A stretch of DNA of 64,000 nucleotides from Streptococcus sanguinis (lineage in GTDB: Bacteria > Bacillota > Bacilli > Lactobacillales > Streptococcaceae). The stretch lies in contig NZ_LR134002.1 in the NCBI RefSeq assembly GCF_900635155.1, positions 1,674,001 through 1,738,000 of the forward strand. Direction: 5' to 3'. The notes beneath the pieces are model-generated. The model had not been told where the DNA came from and searched no databases. It saw only the letters and a list, made by a program, of their open reading frames with translations. Shown piece after piece: positions 9,486-18,439 of the stretch. How positions within the stretch are numbered: the stretch's first letter is position 1; the number at the start of each line of letters is the position of its first letter. The position numbers were made by a program, and so were the translations under genes.

Positions 9486-9533
9486 AAAAAGAAAAAAGCA
9501 GGACAGAACTAACCAAAGTTCACCATCCTGCTT
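9486..9533 (-). terminator. Terminator of the 107-aa membrane gene
   Basis: Minus-strand stem AAGCAGGA...GAACT / AGTTC...TCCTGCTT followed by TTTTTTC. It separates the small membrane gene from perR. Confidence 0.7.
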
Positions 9534-9599
9534 CTGCATGATTGCTTATCCATTTAAGGCAATGCAAGCTTTAAACTAGTATTTTTTTCAATCCTCGCT

Positions 9600-9923
9600 C
9601 TATGCTTGGAATCTCTTCAAGCTTGCTAAATAAAGGGAACCACCTATGATAGAAAGAATAGCACCAATCCAGCCCAAGAAGTCATTAAAGGTAAAAATTC
9701 CACCTACAATCATCAAGATAGAGCCTGCTGATCCCACACGATTGTCATCCTTATAGTAGACAATACCAGCAATTACCAAAGCTAGGATTGCAATTTTCAG
9801 GATGTCAAATACACCTAGCATAAAATAAATAACCCAAATGAAGAAAGGCCACAAAAGTAGAATAATACCACCAATAAGTCCAACAAGTCCATTTACGAGT
9901 GCCAATGTTTTTGTCTTCATCAA
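9600..9923 (-). CDS. Small four-span membrane protein (DUF4064-like)
   Basis: 107 residues, almost wholly hydrophobic, with about four spans (9-32, 34-57, 66-82 and 85-103). Glycine-rich repeats such as LVGLIGGIILL and GAILSIIGGSLYL are typical of small DUF4064-type membrane proteins. Function unknown. AGGAGACTGTTG precedes the start and a strong terminator follows. Family name given with reserve. Confidence 0.7.
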   Translation of the reverse strand: MMKTKTLALVNGLVGLIGGIILLLWPFFIWVIYFMLGVFDILKIAILALVIAGIVYYKDDNRVGSAGSILMIVGGIFTFNDFLGWIGAILSIIGGSLYLASLKRFQA

Positions 9924-10045
9924 CAGTCTCCTTTGTATAATTTTTTACTAAAATAGTTTACCGTATTTGCTAGAAAAATACAAGCCCATTTTTAATTTTA
10001 TGAAAAGTTCAAGCATTTGACTGCTTATAATGCTTATCTTTCCTT

Positions 10046-10092
10046 GAAAAATAAAAAGCCTGCTATTCCAACAAAAGTTGACATAACAGACT
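10046..10092 (-). terminator. Terminator after the frameshifted small gene
   Basis: Minus-strand 16-bp stem from AGTCTGTTATGTCAAC to GTTGGAATAGCAGGCT with a TTTT loop and one mismatch, followed by TTTTTATTTTTC. Confidence 0.8.
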
Positions 10093-10137
10093 TCTCATAT
10101 ATTCTAGATTTTCAAAGCTTTTTACTGAAGCTTAGTC

Positions 10138-10306
10138 TTAATCACGCTGACGTTTGGTCAAGCCAACTGCTCCTCCAAGGCAGACAATGTCTGCATGGGG
10201 AATAGAAAGATTGAAAAAGCACGAAAAACAATCCCATCAGCAAGCGAATTTTGCTGCCATAAGGATTAACAGGACGCAGTGAGCCCTGAAGTGATTTCAA
10301 TTTCAT
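10138..10306 (-). pseudogene. Small membrane protein gene with a one-base frameshift
   Basis: A strong ribosome site (AGGAGGTAAGAA) precedes ATG at 10306. The first frame reads MKLKSLQGSLRPVNPYGSKI then LLMGLFFVLF, then becomes cysteine/tryptophan-rich nonsense ending at 10142. Removing one A from the five-A run at 10214-10218 joins it to a second frame, NLSIPHADIVCLGGAVGLTK RQRD, which stops at 10138. The repaired product would be 55 residues with one membrane span and a basic tail. A terminator follows. Either a true loss-of-function mutation, a phase-variable tract, or a sequencing error. Function unknown. Confidence 0.6.
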
Positions 10307-10399
10307 TTCTTACCTCCTAAACTTTTTATTTCACGTCTTTAAATATGTTTGTCCTTTATCATTCTCTTTTGTTTAGAGACAAATTTCTTCACTTTACTG

Positions 10400-10441
10400 C
10401 AAAATAAAAACTCCAAGAAAGTTCATCAATCAACTTTCTCG
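10400..10441 (-). terminator. Second terminator-like hairpin downstream of hup
   Basis: Minus-strand stem CGAGAAAGTT / AACTTTCTTG followed by GAGTTTTTATTTT. It would catch read-through from hup before the small gene at 10306. Confidence 0.55.
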
Positions 10442-10480
10442 AAGCACCTAAATCTCTTATTAAGCTCAAGAAATGAGAGC

Positions 10481-10524
10481 AAAAAGAAAAACCTGACATA
10501 CTCGCCAGAGGCAAGTGTATCAGG
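10481..10524 (-). terminator. hup terminator
   Basis: Minus-strand 15-bp stem CCTGATACACTTGCC / GGCGAGTATGTCAGG with a 3-nt loop and one mismatch, then TTTTTCTTTTT. Starts 16 bp past the hup stop. Confidence 0.85.
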
Positions 10525-10539
10525 CTTTATTAACCAAAA

Positions 10540-10815
10540 TTATTTTACAGCGTCTTTAAGAGCTTTACCTGCTTTGAAAGCTGGTACTTTAGAAGCTGCG
10601 ATTTTGATTTCTTTACCAGTTTGTGGGTTGCGACCTTTACGTGCTGCACGCTCACGAACTTCAAAGTTACCAAAACCGATAAGTTGAACTTTTTCACCTT
10701 TTGAAAGGTACTCAGTTACAGCTGCAAATACAGCATCAACTGCTGCTGCTGAATCTTTTTTAGTCAATTCTGTAGCTTCTGCTACTTTTGCGATCAAATC
10801 TTGTTTGTTAGCCAT
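10540..10815 (-). CDS. hup: DNA-binding protein HU
   Basis: 91 residues, the standard HU length. Nucleoid protein that bends DNA as a homodimer. Visible are the N-terminal helices ([20 protein letters not shown]), the [20 protein letters not shown] signature with the DNA-grasping arm, and the C-terminal helix [13 protein letters not shown]. It has its own consensus-like promoter and strong terminator, so it is monocistronic, with degV upstream on the same strand, an arrangement common in streptococci. Confidence 0.98.
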   Translation of the reverse strand: MANKQDLIAKVAEATELTKKDSAAAVDAVFAAVTEYLSKGEKVQLIGFGNFEVRERAARKGRNPQTGKEIKIAASKVPAFKAGKALKDAVK

Positions 10816-10864
10816 TTAACAAATCCTCCAAATTTTTTCTGGGTTGATAACCCTAACAAATATT

Positions 10865-10893
10865 ATCATATCTAAAAATAGCTTTCAGGTCAA
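10865..10893 (-). promoter_or_regulatory. hup promoter
   Basis: Minus-strand TTGACC (10888-10893), 17-bp spacer, TATGAT (10865-10870), about 50 bp before the hup start. Confidence 0.75.
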
Positions 10894-10927
10894 GTACTAA
10901 GCCGCTATTTTCTAAATTATTATGGTT

Positions 10928-11761
10928 TTATTCGTAACGAATCAGCACAGCCCAAGCATTTTCCCCTGTATGTGTCTGAATAATAGACCCCGTTTCCAGC
11001 ACTGAAATAGGTTTCTTGACATACGGCTGTAAACTTTCCTTCATTTCCTGGGCCAGTTCAGGACCGCCAGCATAGGAAATTCCAATTTCAGCCACTTGCT
11101 TGTTTTGCAGACTTGCTGTCAAATCATCCAACCATTTTTTAAAGGTCTTAGCGCCCCTCCCCTTGACAATGGGATCCAGCTGATGATCCTTCATTTGCAT
11201 AATAACCCGAATATTAAGCAAGGAGCTAATCAGACCGGAAACTCGACCTATACGGCCTCCTTTAACCAGATTTTCTAAGGTAGAGAGGCCGATGTAGAGT
11301 TCCGTCTTTTCCTTCACTTCCTCGATTTTAGTCAGAATCTCCTCTAGACTAGCTCCTTCTTTGGCCAGTTTAGCTGCTTCGGTGACTTGGAACTTCATAG
11401 CCTGATCAGTGAAAGAACTATCAACAACCGTCACATCCGCATTAGCCAAAGTCGCTCCCTGACGGGCAGCTTCGACAGTTCCTGACAAGGCATGAGACAT
11501 GTGAATGGAGATAATCTGCGCTCCATCCTCTGCCAAATGCTCAAAAACATCAGCAAAGACTCCGACAGGCGGCTGGCTGGTTTTAGGAAGATTGCGACTA
11601 GACTGCATGAGACGAAGAAACTCACCTTCCTCTAGGTCTGCATCCGAATAGACCACCCCGTCCACCATAACAGAGAGAGGCACAATTGTAATGTCTAATT
11701 CCTTAGCAACCTCTGGTTCAATGGTTACAGATGAGTCTGTTACGATTTTTATTTTTGTCAT
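10928..11761 (-). CDS. DegV family fatty-acid-binding protein
   Basis: 277 residues. DegV/FakB fold: N-terminal [17 protein letters not shown], the SQPPVGVF loop, [15 protein letters not shown] and the [15 protein letters not shown] region. Members bind a fatty acid and present it to the kinase FakA for incorporation into phospholipid. Streptococci carry several copies, so which acyl chain this one prefers cannot be told from sequence. Located just upstream of hup, which has a separate promoter. Confidence 0.9.
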   Translation of the reverse strand: MTKIKIVTDSSVTIEPEVAKELDITIVPLSVMVDGVVYSDADLEEGEFLRLMQSSRNLPKTSQPPVGVFADVFEHLAEDGAQIISIHMSHALSGTVEAARQGATLANADVTVVDSSFTDQAMKFQVTEAAKLAKEGASLEEILTKIEEVKEKTELYIGLSTLENLVKGGRIGRVSGLISSLLNIRVIMQMKDHQLDPIVKGRGAKTFKKWLDDLTASLQNKQVAEIGISYAGGPELAQEMKESLQPYVKKPISVLETGSIIQTHTGENAWAVLIRYE

Positions 11762-12020
11762 AGATTTCCTACTCTATATCTAAATTTTAACTTGTTATTA
11801 CACTACATTATACCAAATTTTTATGGTTTTGTGGGGGAATATTCGCTAAAATCATAGCCCGGTCCAAGCGTTTCCTAAATTTAATCTGCTTGTTTTAGTT
11901 TTTTAATCTTTTTGCGCTTCTTTAAAATTAGATGAAAAAGTGTTTACACACAACTTTTTTAGCTTTATTGGGGAAAATTTTAGGAAAAAGCTGGTTTTCA
12001 AAGAGAATCTCAGCAAAAAA
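11762..12020. other. Intergenic region upstream of degV
   Basis: AT-rich, no gene supported. The stretch GTGTTTACACA at 11940-11950 is identical to part of the IS256-type end sequence at 41410-41420, so a worn insertion-sequence end is conceivable. The MITE-like element starts at about 12021. Confidence 0.35.
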
Positions 12021-12073
12021 AGAGAGTGGGACAGAAATCGGTAATTCGTTAGAATTCGATTTCGTCGTCCCAC
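12014..12073 (-). terminator. Terminator-like hairpin at the edge of the repeat element
   Basis: Minus-strand stem GTGGGAC...GAAATCG / CGATTTC...GTCCCAC followed by TCTCTTTTTTTGC. It can end transcription from the metallophosphatase gene, about 130 nt past its stop codon. Confidence 0.6.
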
Positions 12074-12197
12074 CTCCGCACAGTTGAGTAGGGCTGTAAA
12101 AGCTGATGAAATCAGCGTAGTAGAGCCCACTCAGCCACTGCGTCTTGCTCGACAATCCAAAGACAATTGAGAGGCTAGGACTTTTGTCCCAGCCTCT
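12021..12197. repeat. MITE-like intergenic repeat with terminal inverted repeats
   Basis: About 177 bp. The left end reads AGAGTGGGACAGAA and the right end, on the other strand, AGAGGCTGGGACAAAA, an imperfect terminal inverted repeat. Inside are three hairpins: TGGGAC/GTCCCA around 12026-12073, GAGTAGGGCT/AGCCCACTC with inner GCTGAT/ATCAGC around 12082-12135, and GAGGCTAGGAC/GTCCCAGCCTC at 12171-12196. No credible coding frame. Sequences of this kind are, to my knowledge, dispersed in streptococcal genomes; only one copy is in this window. Confidence 0.6.
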
Positions 12198-12201
12198 TTT
12201 T

Positions 12202-12930
12202 TCAGTCTTCAGCTACCAAACCATCATTTTTTATGGCATACCGCTCTATGATGCCATTATGACCAAAGACAACTCCGTGGAGGACTCCGCCATAAACAGC
12301 TCCGCCATCCATACCAATCTTGCCATCCTCAGTCATCCATAGCTGATTAGTTCCCGGTGCCTTATGCAAGAGGTAAAATGTTGGTGTATGGCCAAAGACA
12401 ATCGTTTTGCCAGTCTGATTGCTGCCTTCGTGAAAAGGCGCGCGAATCCAAACTTTTTGATAATCACTGGTCTCTCGCCAGTCTTTCCGCTCCAAATCTA
12501 GGCCAGCATGGACAAAAATGTACTGCTCTGTCTCCAATAGGAAAGGCATCTGACGAATAAAATCTACTAAATCTGCCGCCTCCGTCTTGACACGTTCCGC
12601 GTCCGCTACTCCATCTACAGGAGCATTGAGAGGTCGGCCTAAAAGCGAATTAATCGTCGTATCTCCGCCATTACGTCGGTAGTGGTCATAAGACTTTTCA
12701 GGATTGTCCAGCCAGGTTAGAAACATATACTCATGATTGCCAGAAAGACAGATAGCTCCTTTCTGATCCACTAAATCCTTGACCCGCTCCAAAACTGCTC
12801 GGCTGTCCTCGCCACGATCTATCAAGTCCCCTAGAAAGACTAGTTGGCTGCGACCATCCCAGCGTTGGAGCAATTCATCAAGCATACCAGCCTTACCATG
12901 GACATCACCAATTGCAAAATATTCTGTCAT
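12202..12930 (-). CDS. Metallophosphatase (Ser/Thr phosphatase / Ap4A hydrolase-like)
   Basis: 242 residues from ATG 12930; a GTG three codons upstream is less likely because AAGG is 8 nt before the ATG. Calcineurin-like metal site motifs in order: GDVHGKAG, GDLIDRGEDS, GNHEYMF, HAGLD and FGHTPTFYL. Such small bacterial enzymes dephosphorylate phosphoproteins or split diadenosine tetraphosphate; sequence does not decide which. It lies 50 bp downstream of recN on the same strand and is followed by the hairpin-rich repeat element, which may serve as its terminator. Confidence 0.88.
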   Translation of the reverse strand: MTEYFAIGDVHGKAGMLDELLQRWDGRSQLVFLGDLIDRGEDSRAVLERVKDLVDQKGAICLSGNHEYMFLTWLDNPEKSYDHYRRNGGDTTINSLLGRPLNAPVDGVADAERVKTEAADLVDFIRQMPFLLETEQYIFVHAGLDLERKDWRETSDYQKVWIRAPFHEGSNQTGKTIVFGHTPTFYLLHKAPGTNQLWMTEDGKIGMDGGAVYGGVLHGVVFGHNGIIERYAIKNDGLVAED

Positions 12931-12982
12931 ACGCGCCACCTTCTAAAGGAGACCGAAACACCCGTGTCTCAGCCTCGCTTGT

Positions 12983-14641
12983 TTATTTTTTTAATAATTC
13001 TCTGGCTTGAGTCAAAGCAGCCTCTGTCACATCTTCGCCAGCCAGCATCTTAGCGACTTCCTGAACCCGCTCGTCAGCTGTCAACAGGCGAACCGTTGAG
13101 ACGGTCGAATTCTCATCCGAAATCTTCTCAATAAAGAACTGATAGTCGGCAATCGCAATGACCTGCGGCAGATGGGAAATGGCCAAGACTTGGCCATTGG
13201 AGCCAATCTTGTGGATCTTCTGGGCAATAGCCTGGGCCACTCGGCCAGAAACGCCCGTATCCACTTCGTCAAAGACAATGCTGGTCTTACCCTCTTTGCG
13301 AGAAAAAGCAGACTTGATAGCCAACATGAGACGGGAGAGTTCCCCGCCAGACGCAACCTTCACCAAAGGTTTGAAATCCTCGCCCGGATTTGCTGAGATG
13401 TAAAACTCTACTTGTTCATTGCCTTCACGGTTGAACTTGCCCTTACTGAACTGCACTTTAAAGCGCGCCTTTTCCATGTAGAGGTCTTGCAGCTCTTGCT
13501 TGATTTCCGCTTCCAGCTGGGCTGCTAGGCCGTGACGAGCCTGACTCAGCTCCTGGGCCAGCTCTACCAGCTCTCTCTCCAAGGCCTTTAGCTCTCGGTC
13601 CATATCCTCTGAGGACAAGTTACTTCCAGTTAAAAGGCTGTATTCTTTGGAAATCTGAGTAAAGTAATCCAGCACATCATCTACTTGGCCGCCGTATTTA
13701 CGCGTGATGCTGTTAATCAAGTCTAAGCGACTCTCCACCTGCAGCAGCCGATCTCCGTCAAAATCCAGTCCATCTAAAATATCCTCTAAGCGCTTGCTGA
13801 CATCTTCCAAGACATAATAAGTCTCTGACAAGCTGCCTGAAAGCTCCTTGTAAGCTGGATCGTAATCCTCGATAGATTCAAGGTCATTCATAGCTGAGCG
13901 GACATTGGCCAGAGTGGAAAAATCTTCATTATCCAGCATGGCATAGGCGTTCGTCAGCGTATCGGCAATGAGCTTGTGGTTGAGCAAACGATCTCGCTCC
14001 TGATGCAGAGCAGTATCTTCACCACTTTTGAGAGCTGCGCTCTCAATCTCCGCCATCTGAAACTCCAGCATCTCAATCCTGGCCTTATGCTCCTGCTGAT
14101 TTTTCTGCAGAGTCAGGACTTGCTTACGCAGGCTTCGATAGCGGTCAAAGGTTTCCTGATAGCGGCCTTTGAGATGCAAAAAGTCTGCTGAGCCAAACTC
14201 GTCCAGCATGGCAATATGAAGCTGGGGCCTCATCAGTTCTTCCTGATCATGCTGACCATGTATATCCACCAAATGCTGGCCAACAGCCTTTAGAACAGAC
14301 AAATTAACCATCTGGCCATTGATACGGCTAACACTGCGGCCGTTTTGCAGAATTTCCCGACGGATAATCAGCTCATCGGTCAGCTCCCAGCCTTGCTCCT
14401 CAAAAATCTCTCGCAGAGCTCTGCTATTTTCCAGCGAAAAAAGGCCCTCTATCTCAGCTTTGGGTGCCCCATGACGAATAACATCCGTCGTAGCACGGCT
14501 GCCCAGCATCATGTTCATCGCATCAATAATAATAGACTTGCCGGCTCCGGTTTCCCCGGTCAAAACCGTCATACCTTGCTCAAAATTAAGGGAAATCTCC
14601 TCAATAATGGCAAAATTTTTAATCGAAATTTCTAATAACAT
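12983..14641 (-). CDS. recN: DNA repair protein RecN
   Basis: 552 residues. SMC-like ATPase in double-strand break repair. Walker A GETGAGKS near residues 34-41, a long central coiled-coil region (about 150-370), and a C-terminal ABC signature (VASGGELSRLMLAIK) with Walker B (TSIVFDEVDTGVSG). Start at 14641 (MLLEISIKNFAIIEE) because AGGAAAGCC lies just upstream; an ATG at 14656 overlaps argR and would add MVGKP. Last gene of the xseA-xseB-ispA-tlyA-argR-recN run, 8 bp after argR. Confidence 0.97.
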   Translation of the reverse strand: MLLEISIKNFAIIEEISLNFEQGMTVLTGETGAGKSIIIDAMNMMLGSRATTDVIRHGAPKAEIEGLFSLENSRALREIFEEQGWELTDELIIRREILQNGRSVSRINGQMVNLSVLKAVGQHLVDIHGQHDQEELMRPQLHIAMLDEFGSADFLHLKGRYQETFDRYRSLRKQVLTLQKNQQEHKARIEMLEFQMAEIESAALKSGEDTALHQERDRLLNHKLIADTLTNAYAMLDNEDFSTLANVRSAMNDLESIEDYDPAYKELSGSLSETYYVLEDVSKRLEDILDGLDFDGDRLLQVESRLDLINSITRKYGGQVDDVLDYFTQISKEYSLLTGSNLSSEDMDRELKALERELVELAQELSQARHGLAAQLEAEIKQELQDLYMEKARFKVQFSKGKFNREGNEQVEFYISANPGEDFKPLVKVASGGELSRLMLAIKSAFSRKEGKTSIVFDEVDTGVSGRVAQAIAQKIHKIGSNGQVLAISHLPQVIAIADYQFFIEKISDENSTVSTVRLLTADERVQEVAKMLAGEDVTEAALTQARELLKK

Positions 14642-14649
14642 AGGCTTTC

Positions 14650-15081
14650 CTACCAATGGTGAATGATGCTTGCAATCCTTGCGGCTGCTTCGTCTGTCAT
14701 CATAACCATCAAAATACTGTCGTTGTCTGCCAAGATACTGAAAATATCCTCAGCAAATTCATTCCTAAGATGGCGCTTGACCAGTGCTGTGCTCCCCGGA
14801 ACCAGACTGAGATTGATCATATTTCCCAAGACCTGACAGGATAGGATGTTGTTTTCAGCCAAGCCCAGACTGCTGGTCATGGTCTTAGGTAGCTCGTAGA
14901 TATAAGTGTTGTCCTTGAGCGGTATCTTGACAATGCCCAGCTCCTTGATATCCCTAGAGACCGTAGCCTGCGTCGCTGTAATCCCAGACTCCCTGAGATG
15001 TTCTACAATTTCCTCCTGTGTGCCAATGTCATAGTCACTGACAAACCGTCTAATCTTTTCTAATCTATCCTTCTTATTCAT
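14650..15081 (-). CDS. argR: Arginine repressor family regulator
   Basis: 143 residues, typical. N-terminal winged helix-turn-helix (GTQEEIVEHLRESGITATQA TVSRDIKELG) and C-terminal oligomerisation/arginine-binding domain (LVPGSTALVKRHL and ILADNDSILMVMM). ArgR-type hexamers control arginine synthesis and catabolism. Streptococci have several paralogues; the one in this operon, between tlyA and recN, is often called ahrC or argR2, so the exact symbol is uncertain. Overlaps tlyA by 8 bp. Confidence 0.92.
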   Translation of the reverse strand: MNKKDRLEKIRRFVSDYDIGTQEEIVEHLRESGITATQATVSRDIKELGIVKIPLKDNTYIYELPKTMTSSLGLAENNILSCQVLGNMINLSLVPGSTALVKRHLRNEFAEDIFSILADNDSILMVMMTDEAAARIASIIHHW

Positions 15082-15889
15082 CCTTAAATTCCTTGTGTGC
15101 TGCCTCTACGACAGCTGTCATCATAGCTGAATCAAGAGACTGCGGCTCTATACTCTTTTCTAAATAGGCCAGAAATTCTACATTGCCCTGACCGCCCTGA
15201 ATAGGCGAAAAATCTAGTCCCCTAACAGAAAATCCAGCTTCCATCATAAATGCTGTGACCTTTTCCAGAACTGCCAGATGGACCTTTTTATCCTTGACAA
15301 TCCCTTTTTTCCCAATCTGCTCGCGGCCCGCTTCGAACTGGGGCTTGATCAATGCAACCACTTGGCCATCCCGAGCCAAAATCTCATGCAGAGCTGGTAA
15401 AATCATACTCAGCGATATAAAGCTGACATCAATACTGGCAAAGCTCGGCTCCTGCTCAAAGTCAGTCCTTTGGGCATAGCGAAAATTAAACTGCTCCATG
15501 CTGACAACCCGCTCATCCTGTCTGAGCTTCCAAGCCAGCTGATTGGTGCCGACATCTACTGCATAGACCAGCTTAGCTCCGTGCTGCAGCATGACATCTG
15601 TAAAACCGCCGGTCGAAGCTCCGATATCTAAGGTCACTCGGTCAGCGACTGAAATATCAAAGACTTGCAAAGCCTTTTCTAGCTTGAGGCCTCCTCGGCT
15701 GACATATCTGAGTTTCTCACCTTTTAAGCGTAGCTCTGTTCCTGTGTCAATCTTTTCACCAGGCTTGTCAAAGCGCTGGCCATTAGCTGCAGCAATAACC
15801 AGCCCAGCCATTACACCACGCTTAGCCTGCTCTCTGGTCTCAAAGAGCCCTTGTCTGTAGGCCAGCACATCTACTCTTTCCTTAGCCAT
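15074..15889 (-). CDS. tlyA: TlyA family rRNA (cytidine-2'-O)-methyltransferase
   Basis: 271 residues. N-terminal S4 RNA-binding domain (residues 1-60) and an FtsJ-like SAM methyltransferase domain (LDIGASTGGFTDVMLQHGAK, then VDVGTNQLAWKLR and IDVSFISLSMILP). Homologues 2'-O-methylate cytidines in 16S and 23S rRNA and are sometimes misnamed hemolysins. Overlaps ispA and argR by 8 bp each, so translation is probably coupled. Confidence 0.93.
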   Translation of the reverse strand: MAKERVDVLAYRQGLFETREQAKRGVMAGLVIAAANGQRFDKPGEKIDTGTELRLKGEKLRYVSRGGLKLEKALQVFDISVADRVTLDIGASTGGFTDVMLQHGAKLVYAVDVGTNQLAWKLRQDERVVSMEQFNFRYAQRTDFEQEPSFASIDVSFISLSMILPALHEILARDGQVVALIKPQFEAGREQIGKKGIVKDKKVHLAVLEKVTAFMMEAGFSVRGLDFSPIQGGQGNVEFLAYLEKSIEPQSLDSAMMTAVVEAAHKEFKDE

Positions 15890-16757
15890 TCAATCTCAAA
15901 CTTTCTATTATCTTTTGAATTTCTCCGCCTGAAAACTCTGTCTTCTCTTCCAAGTCTGTCAGAATGTCCACAGCTTCATCAAGAGTCTGATTGAAAAAGC
16001 TCTTAGCTCCATCTAGACCCAGAAAGGCTGGATAAGTCGACTTGGCCGCAGCTAAATCTTTCTGCGGGGTTTTACCCAGCTCTTCAAAACTAGCTGTCAC
16101 ATCCAAAATATCATCCCGCACTTGAAAGGCCAAGCCCAAGAGCTCTCCAATCCTACGAAGCTTGTCCTGAACAGACTGCTTGACCTCAGCAATCAAACCA
16201 GCTGCGACAAAGGGATACGCCAGAAGTTTTCCAGTTTTATTGGCATGGATGTTTTTTAAATCTTCTAAACTAATTGCTTGACCTTCGCCTTGCATGTCCA
16301 GAACCTGTCCTGCAACCATACCAAAACTCCCTGCTGCTAGAGACAGCTCAGCAATCAAGTCCACCTTGACCTGACTAGGCAGCTCGGTTCTTGCCAATAA
16401 TCCATAGGGGTCTAAAAAGAGAGAATCACCCGCCAAAATAGCCATATCCTCTCCAAACTTCTTATGGCTAGTCAAGCGGCCTCGACGATAGTCATCATCA
16501 TCCATAGCCGGTAAATCATCATGGATAAGGCTACCAGTGTGAATCATTTCCAAAGCAGCTGCCACTTCAAAATGTGCAGGCTGAAGAGACACCCCAAATG
16601 CCTCAACTAGTTCTAGTAGCAGTAAGGGACGAATTCGCTTGCCTCCGGCCTGCACCGAGTACAAAATAACTTCAGACAAATCTGACGAAACTTGCTGAGA
16701 CTTATAAAAATCTTCAATCGTCAGACCAATCTTTTCCAGTTTCTCGTTTCTTATCAT
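15882..16757 (-). CDS. ispA: Polyprenyl (farnesyl/geranyl) diphosphate synthase
   Basis: 291 residues. Makes farnesyl diphosphate, the precursor of the C55 lipid carrier for wall synthesis. First Asp-rich motif [17 protein letters not shown] and second FQVRDDILD, with [11 protein letters not shown] at the start; these mark the short-chain trans-prenyltransferase family. Chain length is not certain from sequence, though farnesyl is the usual product in this operon. Overlaps xseB by 4 bp and tlyA by 8 bp. Confidence 0.93.
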   Translation of the reverse strand: MIRNEKLEKIGLTIEDFYKSQQVSSDLSEVILYSVQAGGKRIRPLLLLELVEAFGVSLQPAHFEVAAALEMIHTGSLIHDDLPAMDDDDYRRGRLTSHKKFGEDMAILAGDSLFLDPYGLLARTELPSQVKVDLIAELSLAAGSFGMVAGQVLDMQGEGQAISLEDLKNIHANKTGKLLAYPFVAAGLIAEVKQSVQDKLRRIGELLGLAFQVRDDILDVTASFEELGKTPQKDLAAAKSTYPAFLGLDGAKSFFNQTLDEAVDILTDLEEKTEFSGGEIQKIIESLRLNG

Positions 16758-16966
16758 TCCATTTCCGTTTCTGTGCCGTCTGCCTGCATGACCTTAACTA
16801 AGGTCTTTTCAGCCTTGTCCAGACTAGCCTGGAGTTCCTTTGAAAGTTTCATCCCCTTTTGGAATTCCGCAATCGCCTCTTCCAGTGCTACATCACCATT
16901 TTCCAGCTTTTGGACAATGACTTCCAAGTCTGCTAAGTTTTCTTCAAATTTCTTTTCTTTGGACAT
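16754..16966 (-). CDS. xseB: Exodeoxyribonuclease VII small subunit
   Basis: 70 residues, a two-helix protein ([20 protein letters not shown] then [14 protein letters not shown]) matching XseB. Binds XseA to form exonuclease VII, a single-strand DNA nuclease in repair. The start overlaps the end of xseA by 23 bp, consistent with coupled production of the two subunits. Confidence 0.96.
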   Translation of the reverse strand: MSKEKKFEENLADLEVIVQKLENGDVALEEAIAEFQKGMKLSKELQASLDKAEKTLVKVMQADGTETEME

Positions 16967-18284
16967 GTTTTACCTCTACTTCCAGCTGCCCATCCCGCAT
17001 AAGAAGGGTCAGTTCATCTTTTTCTTCAATGCCAGCACTTGACTCGACAACCTTTTGATTCTTTTGGACAATAGCATAACCACGCGCCACAATTCGACTT
17101 GTATCCAGCATAAGCAAGGCCTCGGACAATCTCCTGACTTGAGCTACCTTGTTATCATAAATGACCGCCATATTGCTGCGCAGCAAGCGCTCCAGCTGAG
17201 CAGTCTGCTCTTGAAAGCGTTGAAGGCGACTGAGCGGATTCAATGCCTCCAAACGATGCTGCAAGATTTTGACCTGCTGTTGCTCTTCACTATAATATTC
17301 GCGAATTTTTTGCTTGAGTCGCAGGTTGAGCTGATCTAATTTCTGCAGATGACCATCGTAAAGCCGCTCTGGCTGTCGGAAGATAACCGACTGGGTCAGT
17401 TTATTTAGCCGCTCCCGATAATAGCTTAGGCGATTGGACATAGCTCGAGACATGCGGTTTTCCTGCTGCTGCAAATGCCTCAGCAGATCCAGCTTGGTGA
17501 CTGGTGTTGCTAACTCAGCCGCAGCCGTTGGAGTCGCAGCTCTGCGATCTGCTACAAAGTCCGCCAAAGTCGTATCTGTCTCATGGCCGACACTAGAGAT
17601 AACAGGAATCCGAGACTCAAAAATAGCCCGAACTGTTTCCTCTTCGTTGAAAGCCCAGAGATCTTCGATGGAACCACCACCTCGACCAATAATCAGTACA
17701 TCCAAATCCGACCGCTCATTGGCCAGTCTGATGTGGTCAGCAATCTGAGCTGCAGCCCCATCTCCCTGCACTTTTGTCGGATAAAGGACAATCTCCACTC
17801 CCGGAAATCGACGGCTGACCGTCGTGATAATGTCCCGGATAACCGCTCCGCTGGGACTGGTTACGACGCCGATTTTCTTAGGAAATTGAGGTAAGGCCTG
17901 CTTGAATTTATCTTGAAACAGCCCTTCTTCTCCCAGTTTTTTCTTGAGCTGTTCAAACTGGATAGCCAAGGCACCGATACCATCCGGCTCTGCCTTTTCA
18001 ATGATAATAGAATAGGAACCGCTCGGCTCATAGAGCTGCACCCGGCCAATCACATTGATTTTCATGCCTTCTTCCAGCTCAAAGCCTAGCTTCTGGTAGA
18101 CACCAGACCAAATTGTAACCTGAATGACGGCCTTCTCATCCTTCAATGAAAAATACTGATGATTGGGGCGCCGTCGGAAATTGGACACCTGGCCAGTCAG
18201 ATAGACCCGTTCCAAATAAGGATCCCGCTCAAACTTCATCTTCAGATACTTGGTCAAGGTCGAAACCGACAAATATTCTGGCAT
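16944..18284 (-). CDS. xseA: Exodeoxyribonuclease VII large subunit
   Basis: 446 residues. N-terminal OB-fold (residues 1-100, [20 protein letters not shown]), then the catalytic domain ([32 protein letters not shown] and [29 protein letters not shown]) and a long coiled coil (about 260-400) that carries XseB subunits. First gene of the six-gene run ending with recN. AAAAGGGC sits close to the start. Confidence 0.97.
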   Translation of the reverse strand: MPEYLSVSTLTKYLKMKFERDPYLERVYLTGQVSNFRRRPNHQYFSLKDEKAVIQVTIWSGVYQKLGFELEEGMKINVIGRVQLYEPSGSYSIIIEKAEPDGIGALAIQFEQLKKKLGEEGLFQDKFKQALPQFPKKIGVVTSPSGAVIRDIITTVSRRFPGVEIVLYPTKVQGDGAAAQIADHIRLANERSDLDVLIIGRGGGSIEDLWAFNEEETVRAIFESRIPVISSVGHETDTTLADFVADRRAATPTAAAELATPVTKLDLLRHLQQQENRMSRAMSNRLSYYRERLNKLTQSVIFRQPERLYDGHLQKLDQLNLRLKQKIREYYSEEQQQVKILQHRLEALNPLSRLQRFQEQTAQLERLLRSNMAVIYDNKVAQVRRLSEALLMLDTSRIVARGYAIVQKNQKVVESSAGIEEKDELTLLMRDGQLEVEVKHVQRKEI

Positions 18285-18439
18285 GCCCTTTTCCTTTCTT
18301 TTCTTGTTTTTCCGTAACTTTTATTATAACAAAAAACTGCATAAAAAACCGATTACAAAGTCTAAAAATCCCCTGAAAAGCAAGAAAAAAACTGGGCTTC
18401 CACAAAAGAACCCCAGCTGACTTAAAACCCAAGAAAAAG

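Noticed and set aside
10017..10205. 62-codon plus-strand frame near the small frameshifted gene
   Set aside because: It runs through a terminator hairpin and opposite the frameshifted gene; no ribosome site.
11903..12155. Two 75-codon minus-strand frames over the intergenic repeat
   Set aside because: They overlap each other, lack ribosome sites and family resemblance, and lie on hairpin-rich repeat DNA; they are chance frames.
12171..12197. Hairpin GAGGCTAGGAC/GTCCCAGCCTC as the terminator of the metallophosphatase gene
   Set aside because: The T tract is on the plus strand only; on the minus strand As precede and no Ts follow, so the hairpin at 12026-12073 is the better terminator for that gene.
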